Of a stretch of 64,000 nt of DNA, positions 9,916 through 18,840 are shown piece by piece. Each line of letters starts with the position of its first letter. Positions within the stretch are counted from its first letter, which is position 1. The DNA comes from an uncultured Lachnospiraceae bacterium. Lineage in GTDB: Bacteria; Bacillota; Clostridia; Lachnospirales; Lachnospiraceae. Below the pieces are notes generated by a model. The model did no database searches, was not told the DNA's origin, and worked only from the letters and a program-made list of their open reading frames with translations. Both the position numbers and the translations under genes were made by a program. The stretch covers positions 1-64,000 of the forward strand of contig CACXFM010000243.1 of the NCBI GenBank assembly GCA_902766955.1. Direction: 5' to 3'.

Positions 9916-11211
9916 TTAAAGCCCCGCAAGATAGTTGATAAACTGCTGCGCCGTGCGCCCCGACACGCCTCCGTGGGAGATCTCCCACTTGTTTGCTTCC
10001 TCCAGAAGTTCCTGCTCGCTCAGCGTGATTGACGGATAGCGCTCCGCAATCCCTTTCACGATCTGGCGGAATTCCTGCGGCGAAGGCCTGAAGTAGCCGA
10101 TCTGGACGCCGAAGCGGGCCGCAAGGGAGAGCTTCTCCGCCATCGTGTCCGTCCTGTGGAGCTCGTCGTCCCCCTGGATCTTGTCCCGCCAGGTCTCCCG
10201 GATCAGGTGTCTTCTGTTGGAGGTCGCATAGATCACCACATTCTCCGGCTTCGTCTCGATTCCTCCCTCGATGACGGCCTTCAGGTATTTATACTCCGTC
10301 TCAAATTCCTCAAAGGACAGGTCATCCATGAAAATCACAAACCTGTAATTTCTGTTTTTAATCTCGGAAATCACGCGGGGCAGGTATTCGCACTGGTGCT
10401 TATACACCTCGATCATCCGGAGCCCGCGCCCGTAATACCGGTTCAGGATCGCCTTGACGCTGGTCGATTTTCCGGTTCCCGCATCTCCGTAGAGCAGGAC
10501 ATTATTGGCCGCCCGGCCGCTGACGAAGGCTTCCGTGTTGGCGATCAGCTTCTGTTTCTGGGATTCATAGCCGATCAGATCCTCGAGTACGACATCGCTG
10601 GTGGCCGTGATCGGTTCCAGAATACTGTCCGCACCGCCGCTTCCGATCCGGAAGGCCTTGTTGAGACCCAGCTTGCCGACGCCGTAGGACCGGTAAAAAT
10701 CCGTCACGATCCGGTACATCTCGGAGGCATCCGCTGCCCCGGCCAGGGAATCGCTTAAGGCCCTCACCTTTTCGCTGACGCTTGTATTGACGATTCTGTC
10801 CTTTTTGCCGACGGCCCGGTAGTTTTCGATAATGGAAAAGCAGTCGATGCCCAGCGCTTTCTCAAGCGACGAGAAGTCGTAGGAAAAAAGCCGATGGAAT
10901 ATATCCAGGTCGTTTTCCGCAAAGTGGTTGACGGTGCCGTTCACCGCCCCGCTTTTCTCGGAGACCAGCGTAAAGGGCGTCTCGGTCATGGCCAGCAGGT
11001 AGGCCAGATAGTTATGCCACAGATTATTGTCAAACCCGTATTCCGTCGCGATATCGAGAAGCCGGTTGATCTCATCGAGAATCTCGCCGATCAGCCCCTC
11101 TTTCTCGTAGGTTCCTTCATGAAACCGGTAGCAGATATCCGACAGACGGAACAGAATACTGTCGCGGGGTATCTTTCTGTAAATAATCAGTTTCGATGTT
11201 AAGCGGTACAT
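9916..11211 (-). CDS. DUF815-type AAA+ ATPase
   Basis: A 431-residue protein with an uncharacterised N-terminal half (about 1-200, helical) and a C-terminal AAA+ module. Walker A GDAGTGKS is at 242-249, Walker B FVIFMDD at 291-297, sensor-1 YATSN near 329-332 and a C-terminal lid ending in [14 protein letters not shown]. The linker [29 protein letters not shown] is the hallmark of the DUF815 family (widespread, no settled function). It is the second AAA+ ATPase of the operon, after the MoxR protein, 47 bp downstream of the LRR gene. Role unknown; a remodelling or loading ATPase is an inference. Confidence 0.9.
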   Translation of the reverse strand: MYRLTSKLIIYRKIPRDSILFRLSDICYRFHEGTYEKEGLIGEILDEINRLLDIATEYGFDNNLWHNYLAYLLAMTETPFTLVSEKSGAVNGTVNHFAENDLDIFHRLFSYDFSSLEKALGIDCFSIIENYRAVGKKDRIVNTSVSEKVRALSDSLAGAADASEMYRIVTDFYRSYGVGKLGLNKAFRIGSGGADSILEPITATSDVVLEDLIGYESQKQKLIANTEAFVSGRAANNVLLYGDAGTGKSTSVKAILNRYYGRGLRMIEVYKHQCEYLPRVISEIKNRNYRFVIFMDDLSFEEFETEYKYLKAVIEGGIETKPENVVIYATSNRRHLIRETWRDKIQGDDELHRTDTMAEKLSLAARFGVQIGYFRPSPQEFRQIVKGIAERYPSITLSEQELLEEANKWEISHGGVSGRTAQQFINYLAGL

Positions 11212-11258
11212 ATATCCTCCATTTCCTGACAGGGCTTCCTCATAAGGAAAGCATTCTC

Positions 11259-12587
11259 TCAGAGAGAAAAATCAAATATCTTGTTTCCGAAATGCTCCTT
11301 CCGGTAAGCCATAATGATCGCGGCCATCTCGGGACGGTTCAGCTGTCCCAGACATGCGACGGCCATTGCAGCATCCCCGTCGCTTTCCGGAAATCCGAGT
11401 CCGCACAGCTGCTTTAAAAGGTCAGGCCTTGCGGCTTCCCCGAGGATTTTCACGATCTCGCCGTAGTGTCCGCGGATCATTCCCAGATAGTTCCCGCGGG
11501 CTTCTTCATCTGCTTCCGGAGGCAGAGCCAGTCTGGAGATCAGCATCTCGGCCCGGCAGATATCCGGATACCAGCGGGAAATCTTTCTGTCATATTCCCT
11601 GTAGTCATAGAGCTGCCCCCCTCTGCCGAAGCCTCTTAAGAGATCTTTGGTCAGATAGGGATTGCCGGACGGGATGTGGACCCGGTTCCCGTCGCTGAAC
11701 ATTACATCCCGCAGGGCGCATCCGGCAAATGCGTCCGTGCCGATCCTCTCAAGTCCGCTGCCGGTGCGAAGGCTCTGGATCCCGCACCGGAGGAATGCCA
11801 TGCTGCCGATCTCCGCGACTTCGTCCGGCAGGACCGCCTCCCGCCCGCCACCTAGCCACCTGTGCAGACGAAGCCGGCCGCCGTCCCCGAGTCTCTCATA
11901 GAGACCCGTGCGGTCGGTAAAAAACACCGGGTTGTCCGGCCCGACACGGATCTCCGTGATCCCGGGAGATGCACTGTACATATTGCGAACATTGCTGAAA
12001 AGGCCCTCCGGAATCACTCTGACAGACGAAGGCAGGAACACGCTGCGCAGCCGTTCTCTCCCGTTAAAAACGCCCTGTGCGATTTCCTCCGTGCCCTCCC
12101 GCACGAGGAATTCCCCTGTCTCATTCCCCCGCTGCAGACCGGAAAGCACCTGTTTTCTGTAAATGCCGAAGCCGTCGGTCTCATAATACCGGCTGCCCGG
12201 CGCGAACGTCACCCTGCAGGGAAGGGACTCCGCTCCGCGGATTCTCTTCACGCTGGCGGGAATCACAAGTTCTTCCAGAGACGTGGCGGCAGCAAAGTCC
12301 TCGCCCAGTTCCTCCACGCCTTCCTCCAGAATCAGCGTCTTCAGCTCCACGCACAGTTCGAACGCGTGCGGCAGAATCCTGCGTACGGATCCGGGCACGC
12401 GGATCACCTCAAGGGACGAACCGTGTGCGGCAAATGCGTGTCTTGCGATCTCCGTGACGGGCAGTCCGCCGGCTTCACGGGGGATGTCGGCTTCCCGCCC
12501 GTCTCCCGTGTATTCGGTCACCGCCGCGCCGTCGTACGTCTCCCGCCACCGAAAGGAGCAGTTTTCCGCGGCTTCCCGGTCACTCAT
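11259..12587 (-). CDS. BspA-like leucine-rich repeat protein (LRR_5)
   Basis: A 442-residue protein with several BspA/Treponema-type leucine-rich repeats: [76 protein letters not shown]. The repeats give a solenoid scaffold for protein contact. No signal peptide or membrane segment is visible, so it should be cytoplasmic, unlike the secreted BspA adhesins. The C-terminal 130 residues are non-repeat and helical. Its ATG directly abuts the stop codon of the MoxR ATPase gene, suggesting coupled synthesis and a partner or substrate-recruiting role (inference). Confidence 0.85.
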   Translation of the reverse strand: MSDREAAENCSFRWRETYDGAAVTEYTGDGREADIPREAGGLPVTEIARHAFAAHGSSLEVIRVPGSVRRILPHAFELCVELKTLILEEGVEELGEDFAAATSLEELVIPASVKRIRGAESLPCRVTFAPGSRYYETDGFGIYRKQVLSGLQRGNETGEFLVREGTEEIAQGVFNGRERLRSVFLPSSVRVIPEGLFSNVRNMYSASPGITEIRVGPDNPVFFTDRTGLYERLGDGGRLRLHRWLGGGREAVLPDEVAEIGSMAFLRCGIQSLRTGSGLERIGTDAFAGCALRDVMFSDGNRVHIPSGNPYLTKDLLRGFGRGGQLYDYREYDRKISRWYPDICRAEMLISRLALPPEADEEARGNYLGMIRGHYGEIVKILGEAARPDLLKQLCGLGFPESDGDAAMAVACLGQLNRPEMAAIIMAYRKEHFGNKIFDFSL

Positions 12588-14114
12588 TTATGCCTCTCCT
12601 TTTCTGAAATTCTGAACCATCTCAAGGAGCTCGGCACTCCTTTCGTGCAGCATAAACCGCTTCTGATAACGGAAGTAGGTATCGCACCCGTACTCCGATA
12701 TGAAAAGAGCGGCATCCGGGTTCATGGTCATCTCGGAAACTGCCACGAGCATCTCGTTTCCGTCGCCGAACGCCGTCTCGATAAATGCAAATGCATGCTC
12801 CAGCTTTTCCGCAAGCTGCCTGCACGAACTCTGCAGATCACCGGCCTCCTTCTCGAAGGACTCCTTCAGGATCCGGAACTGGCTCTCCGCGCTGTCCGCG
12901 GAACTGACCCGGATCTCCCTGATCACGGAATCCGCGAAGACCGACGGATACATCAGTCTCCTCTGCTCCCGCAATGTGACGCCTCTGGCCTCCCGGAGCG
13001 CTCTCAGTTCTTCCTCCGACGCCTCGGCGATCGCTCTCAGCGCCCCGGCCGCACCGCCGGAACAGGTGCCTGTTCCCAGGTCGTCCCGGATCGCGCGGAG
13101 CTTGGGCAGAAGGTCTTTCAGCTGCTGCTCCTTTTCCGCCGCAGCGGACAGATCCGGCAAAAGAGCGCCGATCAGGAGCTCCGTCACCGTGAGCCGCTCA
13201 TCAAAGGGCGCATTCTTTGCCCGCGCAAGGATCTCTTCATCCGTCTCCCCGAGCAGGATGCCGTCGATCCTATAGTCTCCGCGGTACTTTGCGTACAGGT
13301 CGAAATAGGTGGCAAACTCTCCGGCCACCCTCGGATGACGGATGTACTGGCTGATCAGGCGCTCCGTCACGGGATATCCCAGCTCCTCATACATAATGAG
13401 CGCCTCCGACAGATCCTCCCAGCCTCTGGCCGTGACATAGCGTCTGCCGCGCGCATCCTGCTCGACGAGATAGAAATCTTCCTTTCTGATCTCGAGATAG
13501 GTCCTGACGGCTCTGTGCAGCCCCTTCTCGGCGGCGTAGCGCTTCCAGATGCCGTAATCCGCCTCCACCTCCAGCACTTTCAGGCGGTCCAGCGTCACAA
13601 TATCGAACTCCCGGACGGAGCGGTTGAAGGCAGGGGGATTGCCCGCCGTCACGATCACCCAGCCGTCCGGCAGCCTGTGATTGCCGAACGTCTTGTACTG
13701 CAGGAACTGCAGCATGGACGGCGCCAGCGTCTCCGAAACGCAGTTGATTTCATCCAGGAACAGAATTCCCTCCCGCCGGCCGCTTTTTTCCATGGTCTGG
13801 TAGACGGTGGCCAGAATCTCCGACATGGTGTATTCGGATACGTCGTATTCCTCCCCGCCGAACGTCCTGTGGACAATGAAGGGCAGGCCGAGCGCGCTCT
13901 GTCTCGTGTGATGGGTCATCGAATATGCCACCAGCGCAAGATCCAGCTCCTGCGCCAGCTGTTCCATCACCGCTGTTTTGCCGATGCCCGGAGCGCCTGT
14001 CATAAAGACGGGCCGCTGCCTCACGACGGGAATCCGGTAGTTCCCCATGCTGTCTTTCATCAGGTAAATCCTGACGGCTCTCCTGATCTCCTCTTTTGCT
14101 TCTTCAATATTCAT
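12588..14114 (-). CDS. MoxR-family AAA+ ATPase
   Basis: A 508-residue AAA+ ATPase. Walker A GAPGIGKT is at 40-47, Walker B GILFLDE at 116-122, sensor 1 in VTAGNPPAFNRSVREFDIVTLDRL (Asn159), followed by a lid domain. The C-terminal 200 residues are a long helical extension not typical of short MoxR proteins. MoxR ATPases usually work with a VWA-domain protein encoded next door to assemble or activate complexes, often metal insertion; here the VWA gene is immediately upstream and overlaps by 11 bp. The client complex is unknown. No methanol dehydrogenase or other known MoxR client is in the window. Confidence 0.92.
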   Translation of the reverse strand: MNIEEAKEEIRRAVRIYLMKDSMGNYRIPVVRQRPVFMTGAPGIGKTAVMEQLAQELDLALVAYSMTHHTRQSALGLPFIVHRTFGGEEYDVSEYTMSEILATVYQTMEKSGRREGILFLDEINCVSETLAPSMLQFLQYKTFGNHRLPDGWVIVTAGNPPAFNRSVREFDIVTLDRLKVLEVEADYGIWKRYAAEKGLHRAVRTYLEIRKEDFYLVEQDARGRRYVTARGWEDLSEALIMYEELGYPVTERLISQYIRHPRVAGEFATYFDLYAKYRGDYRIDGILLGETDEEILARAKNAPFDERLTVTELLIGALLPDLSAAAEKEQQLKDLLPKLRAIRDDLGTGTCSGGAAGALRAIAEASEEELRALREARGVTLREQRRLMYPSVFADSVIREIRVSSADSAESQFRILKESFEKEAGDLQSSCRQLAEKLEHAFAFIETAFGDGNEMLVAVSEMTMNPDAALFISEYGCDTYFRYQKRFMLHERSAELLEMVQNFRKGEA

Positions 14115-15480
14115 CTGTGACTCCCGTTGATTTAAGAATCCTGTACTCCGCCCAGGCGGGCAGCTCCGGCACCTTCACCCGGTCTCCCACAAAAACAAAA
14201 GCCGTCCTGTATACGGGTCTGACTTCGGGGAAGCGGCCGAAGCCGTCGGTAAAATACAAAAGCCCCCTGAAATCGTGAAATTCCCCGCTTTTAATGTGTT
14301 CGTCAATTCTGTCAAAGACCGGCCTGAAATCCGTCCCTCCCGCACCTCTGATCTCGATGGATTCCATGTATGCGGTAAATGCCTCATCATCCCGTATGGT
14401 GACCTCGCTCTGAATCTCGCAGTCACACTGGATAATATGCAGGTTCATCGGATTTGTGAAAACGCTGCTGTTTTTCAGGATTGACCAGGTCTTGTTCAGA
14501 AACTCTTTCAGTACATGCCCCTGGCAGGAGCCGGATGTATCGAGCGCGATCACAAAGTCGCAGATCCTCCTGGCATCCCTGTACTCGAGCGGTTCGACAA
14601 GCGGCATGTTCCGGTAGAGCGAAAGCCCGTACGTATAATAGATATAATCAAACTCGTCGGGATTCACTTCCACAACCTCGCTCTCCGAGGCAAACTGCAG
14701 AAGGAATTCCGTGTAATCATAGTCGTCCCTGTCCGGCCTGCCGGGATACCGGACTCCTTTGCCGGCCTGTTCTCCCATGCTTCCCCTGCGGGACAGATTG
14801 GCCACCCTGGCGGCCTGCTGCACCCGCAGCCACTTCTCGGGCTGCTTTTCCATGCTGTCGGCGGCAGACTTTCTGGAATAGACAATCCTTCCTTTTCCGC
14901 CTCCACCGCTGAGCCAAAGAGAATGCCGGTCCATCCGGAAGAGGTCCGCCCTCCGGATGACGGCCTTTGCCTCCGGCGATCCCTTGGCAAGCCAGTGACA
15001 GATCTGCTCGGCGGAATCACTGCCGGCATACTCCGTCACATCCCGCAGAATCATGCTCCGCTCTTCATCGTCCGGCAGGCGCGCGGGGGGACCCTCCGCC
15101 AGATCCAGGACCGCTTTTTCCGCGGCCAGATCCGCGGCCAGATCCCAGGTCTTCCGCTCCTCCTCCGGATGAAAGGGGTGCAGGAGGACACAGTGAAAGA
15201 TCATATGCAGATAAGCCCGGACCAGTCTGCCCTCCTCTTCTCCGAACAGCGCGATCACTTTCTCCGGATCGGCGTAAACCTGCGCGCCGTCCGAAGCCAG
15301 GGCGCAATCCGCGTAAAGCTCACTCCCGCTCTGCTCTTCAGATCCGCCCTTCTCCGCGCTCCTGAAGGTGACCGGCATCAGCAGAAGCGCCCTGTTAAAA
15401 TACGGCATAAAAATGACGAGACGGTCCCTGACATAGTCAAGAATCTGCCCCGCCAGTTCCTCTTCAAAGCTGCGCTTCAT
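14104..15480 (-). CDS. VWA-like / DUF2201 putative metallopeptidase-like protein, catalytic Glu replaced
   Basis: A 458-residue protein of the DUF2201 kind: an N-terminal zincin-like half and a C-terminal VWA half. The VWA half keeps the metal-ion adhesion site: D314-T-S316-G-S318, T383 in GGTDF and D412 in YFTDG. In the N-terminal half the usual HExxH is HMIFH (His92, His96), so the catalytic Glu is a Met; the following WDLAADL element is kept. I infer a non-peptidase structural role. It overlaps the CYTH stop by 4 bp and the MoxR gene by 11 bp, making MoxR its likely partner. Confidence 0.87.
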   Translation of the reverse strand: MKRSFEEELAGQILDYVRDRLVIFMPYFNRALLLMPVTFRSAEKGGSEEQSGSELYADCALASDGAQVYADPEKVIALFGEEEGRLVRAYLHMIFHCVLLHPFHPEEERKTWDLAADLAAEKAVLDLAEGPPARLPDDEERSMILRDVTEYAGSDSAEQICHWLAKGSPEAKAVIRRADLFRMDRHSLWLSGGGGKGRIVYSRKSAADSMEKQPEKWLRVQQAARVANLSRRGSMGEQAGKGVRYPGRPDRDDYDYTEFLLQFASESEVVEVNPDEFDYIYYTYGLSLYRNMPLVEPLEYRDARRICDFVIALDTSGSCQGHVLKEFLNKTWSILKNSSVFTNPMNLHIIQCDCEIQSEVTIRDDEAFTAYMESIEIRGAGGTDFRPVFDRIDEHIKSGEFHDFRGLLYFTDGFGRFPEVRPVYRTAFVFVGDRVKVPELPAWAEYRILKSTGVTDEY

Positions 15481-15980
15481 CCAATTTCCTCATCCCCGCG
15501 GGTCAGGAGCCAGTAGGCGCCCATCGTCCGGCCGGGCGTCTCCGTGACATCATCTGCCAGATAGGCCTCAAGCGCCGCACCGGCAGGCTGCCAGCTCCTC
15601 GCTTCTTCCACATCGTCAAATTCGATCTCCGCATACCAGAATTCCGTCGGCATGCCCTCATCCACGTGATTGACCTCCAGGTGATGCCCGTCCGGAAGCA
15701 GATAGGTCCTGCGGGTCTTCGGAATCAGCGGCCGTCCGATCATGTCGCAGACTTCCAGATATTTCTCCTGTGTGACAGAGAACTCGATCTCCTTCCGGGC
15801 AAGGCCGGTCCCGGACTTTAAACAGAGCACATAGTCCGTCGGGCCTCCCTTCTCCGCTTCCTTCCGGATCCTGACAGTCGGCCTGACGGTCAGGTATCCC
15901 TGTTCCATATACTGCTCCATGACAAGCGGCAGGTCTCCGGGCGGCCATCCGTCCACCATCCATTTTCTCTCGATTTCCAT
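15477..15980 (-). CDS. CYTH-domain protein
   Basis: A 167-residue protein of the CYTH (triphosphate tunnel) superfamily. It opens with MEIERKWMV, the ExExK phosphate/metal signature, followed by alternating charged strands (TVRIRKEAEKGGPTDYVLCLKSG, LEVNHVD, WYAEIEFDD) that line the tunnel. Members hydrolyse inorganic triphosphate or thiamine triphosphate or act as adenylate cyclases; which applies is not readable. It is the second gene of the operon, 3 bp after the HicB-like gene and overlapping the VWA gene. Confidence 0.88.
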   Translation of the reverse strand: MEIERKWMVDGWPPGDLPLVMEQYMEQGYLTVRPTVRIRKEAEKGGPTDYVLCLKSGTGLARKEIEFSVTQEKYLEVCDMIGRPLIPKTRRTYLLPDGHHLEVNHVDEGMPTEFWYAEIEFDDVEEARSWQPAGAALEAYLADDVTETPGRTMGAYWLLTRGDEEIG

Positions 15981-15983
15981 CGT

Positions 15984-16262
15984 CTACTCCTCCCAGCCGT
16001 CCAGAACCTTGTAGATCACCAGGATGCTGCGGACAAACTCACCGTCCTTCAGCGGGATCGTATCCGCGTCCGAGGCGGGCGGCAGCATGGGATCATCCTC
16101 CATCATCTCCAGTTCGATCCAGCTGTGCGCGGCGAGGTTGGCATTCCGGAGTACATCGTCCACGGAGTCGCCGTCTGCCTCACACTGTTCCAGATCGGGA
16201 AATTCGGCATGATAAGTTCCGTCAGGATTTCTGCTGACTACGGCAGGATATATAAAGCGCAT
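15984..16262 (-). CDS. HicB-like protein without HicA partner
   Basis: A 92-residue protein with the HicB partial RNase-H fold signature MRFIYPAVVSRNPDGTYHAEFPDLEQCEADGDSVDDVLRNA and an acidic tail. HicB proteins are antitoxins or stand-alone regulators. I place the start at 16262 because the longer frame (to 16340) runs back into the -35 box of the promoter. No HicA-like gene lies on either side: only 191 bp separate it from nth. It has no obvious DNA-binding helix-turn-helix or ribbon-helix-helix after the HicB domain. It is the first gene of the eight-gene operon. Confidence 0.8.
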   Translation of the reverse strand: MRFIYPAVVSRNPDGTYHAEFPDLEQCEADGDSVDDVLRNANLAAHSWIELEMMEDDPMLPPASDADTIPLKDGEFVRSILVIYKVLDGWEE

Positions 16263-16312
16263 ATCGTTCAGTCCCCATTTCCGCCTTTCGAAAAAGGCAT
16301 TTGATATAAACG

Positions 16313-16340
16313 AGTATAGCATAGATTCCACTTCATACAA
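16313..16340 (-). promoter_or_regulatory. Promoter of the HicB-CYTH-VWA-MoxR operon
   Basis: On the minus strand TTGTAT (16340-16335), a 16-bp spacer and TATACT (16318-16313) give a good vegetative promoter about 50 bp before the HicB start. No other convincing promoter was seen down to 8092. Confidence 0.65.
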
Positions 16341-16453
16341 ATGCCGATTTACGCAACATGATTTTCTGATTTTGTGTTATGATGATGCCGGGGTTGCGGG
16401 AGTTTCACACAGAGACGGAGCAATCCCACAGCCTGACCTGAAAGGATCTGTAC

Positions 16454-17119
16454 ATGGACGGAAAAGAACTGGCGCTCGCCGTCATCGAACGCCTCAAAGC
16501 CGAATACCCGGATGCACACTGCACCCTTGATTACGCGGATGCCTGGCAGCTGCTTGTCAGTGTCCGCCTGGCTGCCCAGTGCACGGATGAGCGTGTTGAC
16601 AAAATCACGCCTCTCCTCTACGAGAAGTATCCCGATGTCAGGGCCCTGGCAGACGCGGATCCCGCCGACATCGAAGCAATCGTCCGGCCATGCGGCCTGG
16701 GCCGCAGCAAGGCGAGGGATATCTCCGCCTGCATGAGAGTGCTCCGCGACAAATATGACTGCCGTGTGCCTGACACCTTCGAAGAGCTGCTCGCGCTCCC
16801 GGGCGTCGGCAGAAAAAGCGCCAACCTGATCATGGGAGACGTCTTCGGAAAACCGGCGATCGTCACGGATACCCACTGCATCAGGCTCAGCAACCTGATC
16901 GGCCTCGTCGACGGCGTGAAGGAGCCCGCAAAAGTAGAGCGGCTGCTCCGCGCGATCGTGCCGCCGGAAGAAGGCAATGACCTCTGCCACCGCTTCGTGC
17001 ACCACGGGCGTGCGGTCTGCATTGCCAGAAGACCTGACTGCCGCAGATGCTGCCTGCGGGATATCTGCCGATACGCCGCAGAGAACGGATATGCACCCGA
17101 TAAACAGGAAGGAATGTAA
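16454..17119 (+). CDS. nth: Endonuclease III
   Basis: A 221-residue DNA glycosylase/AP lyase that removes oxidised pyrimidines. The helix-hairpin-helix LPGVGRKSANLIMG carries the catalytic Lys, the catalytic Asp follows in VTDTHCIRL, and the C-terminal cysteines are spaced C-X6-C-X2-C-X5-C for the 4Fe-4S cluster. Length is normal. It is first of a three-gene plus-strand group (nth, unknown, TraX), two bases before the next start, and divergent from the HicB operon. Confidence 0.96.
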   Translation: MDGKELALAVIERLKAEYPDAHCTLDYADAWQLLVSVRLAAQCTDERVDKITPLLYEKYPDVRALADADPADIEAIVRPCGLGRSKARDISACMRVLRDKYDCRVPDTFEELLALPGVGRKSANLIMGDVFGKPAIVTDTHCIRLSNLIGLVDGVKEPAKVERLLRAIVPPEEGNDLCHRFVHHGRAVCIARRPDCRRCCLRDICRYAAENGYAPDKQEGM

Positions 17120-17121
17120 CG

Positions 17122-17964
17122 ATGTCATCATCTTCCGGATACAGAAATACCGATTATCAGAAGACGCTGAAGAATTACAGACTGGATGCCGTGAGCCTTT
17201 CGGACCAGATGGAGGGCGCCGTCAGTTTCCGCGGTCTTTTTGACGAAGACTATTCCTGGGACCAGATGTTTTCGCGCCACGCCGAAATCAGTCCCGAAGC
17301 GGAAATCAGCGAGCGCGCCGACGAAGTCACGGCTCTCGCGGAGAAATCCGGCAGGTCGATCGCAAAAAAAGCCTGCGGGAACCTGGAGGAAATGATGCAG
17401 CACCTCTCCGGCGGAGATGAGTCGGGAGCAGACTTCCTCTTCCATCTGCTGAACGATTATTATATCCCGTCCCTGACGGAGAAAAGAGAAGCTCTGGCCG
17501 CCGAGTGCGAGCGGCTGAAGAGAAAGAACGAGGAGCGGCGCGCCGATCTCAGAATCACCGCGGAAGAGGCTGCCGGCGCATCCCGTCTCGGCGGAGACCG
17601 GGAGGTGCGGGCCATCCGTTTTCTCGGAGATGCGGACGATTACCTGATGTATTTTGCAAAGCAGAGACAGAATGAGAATCTGATCCGCGTGATCAGCACC
17701 ATTCTCTCCTACTGTGCAAAGTCGCTCCCCGACAGCCCCGGATCTCCCGCTGCCCCCGGTCTGCAGAATCCGGATAAAGGGACCTCTCCCGGGGCCGCCC
17801 GGCAGGAGGTCACGCTCTCCTTCCCGAGACGGTGCACCATCACGACAGACGACGGCGAGCGGTACTCGGTGGCGGTCAGCGACGGCATCGACCGCTATTT
17901 CTCCGCCGATCTGACGCTCACGCAGGCACTCAGTGCCGCAGAAAATCTTATGGGCCGCGTCTGA
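17122..17964 (+). CDS. Unknown protein with central coiled coil
   Basis: A 280-residue soluble protein I do not recognise. The N-terminus is polar, residues of about 120-150 (EKREALAAECERLKRKNEERRADLR) form a coiled coil, and a Pro/Gly/Ser-rich linker near 207-228 separates a small C-terminal domain. That domain has a beta pattern (VTLSFPRRCTITTDDGERYSVAVSDGIDRYFSADLTLTQAL). No signal peptide, membrane segment or enzyme motif. It starts two bases after nth and is probably co-transcribed with it, which hints at, but does not show, a link to DNA maintenance. Confidence 0.75.
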   Translation: MSSSSGYRNTDYQKTLKNYRLDAVSLSDQMEGAVSFRGLFDEDYSWDQMFSRHAEISPEAEISERADEVTALAEKSGRSIAKKACGNLEEMMQHLSGGDESGADFLFHLLNDYYIPSLTEKREALAAECERLKRKNEERRADLRITAEEAAGASRLGGDREVRAIRFLGDADDYLMYFAKQRQNENLIRVISTILSYCAKSLPDSPGSPAAPGLQNPDKGTSPGAARQEVTLSFPRRCTITTDDGERYSVAVSDGIDRYFSADLTLTQALSAAENLMGRV

Positions 17965-17995
17965 ATGCGGCTCATCAAAAGACAGGTGTTTTCAA

Positions 17996-18754
17996 ATGCA
18001 TGATTATGTGATTTCCTCAAAATACAAGCGCTTTGATGCCGCTTTTCTCAAGAATCTGGCGATTATCTCCATGCTCGTGGACCACACGGCTCTGGCGCTC
18101 CTCTATAACAGCTACATCAAGCTGAACCTTCCGCTCACGCGCGGATCGTTTCAGCATCACCTCTATACCCTCTATAAAATTCTTCGCGGCTTCGGCCGCC
18201 TGGCCTTCCCCATCTTCTGCTTTTTCCTGGTCGAAGGCTTCATCTATACGCACAGCCGCATTCAGTACCTGATCCGGCTGGTCCTGTTCGGAATCGTATC
18301 GGAGCCGGTATTTGACCTGGCGCTCCGCGGCTCGTTCCCCTACCCAAAGCATGAGAACGTCATGTTCGAGATGGCCCTCGGCCTTCTGATGCTCTGGGTG
18401 TTCGAATCGGTCGAGCGGCTGCCCCTGCACCCGGACGAGCTGAGGCTGGCTCTGCAGTTTGCCGCTGTCGTCCCCTTCATCGTGGCCGCACAGAAGCTTC
18501 ATCTGGATTACGGGTTCAAGGGCCTCCTCCTGATCCTGCTTCTCTATGCGCTCAGATCGCAGCGGCTGCTCCAGTGTATCGGAGGCGCCATCTTTATCAG
18601 TCTCTGGGAATGGCCGGCAGTCTTCTCCTTCGCGGCACTGGCTCTCTATAACGGGCAGCGCGGAAAACAGGCCAAGTATTTCTTCTACATTTTCTATCCG
18701 GGACACCTTCTGCTTCTCACTCTGATTTCGCAGTATCTCACAAAAGCCGGATGA
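17996..18754 (+). CDS. TraX family membrane protein
   Basis: A 252-residue polytopic protein of the TraX family, named for the conjugal-pilin N-acetyltransferase of F plasmid but common as a lone chromosomal gene in Firmicutes. KNLAIISMLVDHTALALLY at the start, FGRLAFPIFCFFLVEGFIYT and RYLIRL-like loops are the family signature, with about eight membrane segments. I start at ATG 17996, preceded by AGGTG; the frame extends back into the previous gene. There is no conjugation gene nearby, so an acyltransferase acting on another surface substrate is more likely than pilin acetylation (inference). Confidence 0.88.
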   Translation: MHDYVISSKYKRFDAAFLKNLAIISMLVDHTALALLYNSYIKLNLPLTRGSFQHHLYTLYKILRGFGRLAFPIFCFFLVEGFIYTHSRIQYLIRLVLFGIVSEPVFDLALRGSFPYPKHENVMFEMALGLLMLWVFESVERLPLHPDELRLALQFAAVVPFIVAAQKLHLDYGFKGLLLILLLYALRSQRLLQCIGGAIFISLWEWPAVFSFAALALYNGQRGKQAKYFFYIFYPGHLLLLTLISQYLTKAG

Positions 18755-18782
18755 CAGACTGACGGCACGCCCGTCACATTGA

Positions 18783-18809
18783 AAAAAGAGCCGCTCGGGC
18801 GGCTCTTTT
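18783..18809. terminator. Terminator between TraX gene and beta-helix transferase
   Basis: AAAAGAGCCGC and GCGGCTCTTTT form a symmetrical hairpin with a short TCGG loop; both strands end in a T run, so it can serve the convergent genes on each side. Confidence 0.8.
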
Positions 18810-18840
18810 CCTGTCTTAAGCGCACCTGCACCGGCAGTCA

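Noticed and set aside
11862..14120. A 752-codon open frame on the plus strand
   Set aside because: It is antisense to the LRR and MoxR genes, which have clear domains; long shadow frames are expected in GC-rich coding DNA, and its translation shows no recognisable domain.
16263..16453. A hidden HicA gene beside the HicB-like gene
   Set aside because: No frame on either strand shows the HicA GSHHxF-type motif, and the space is mostly promoter.
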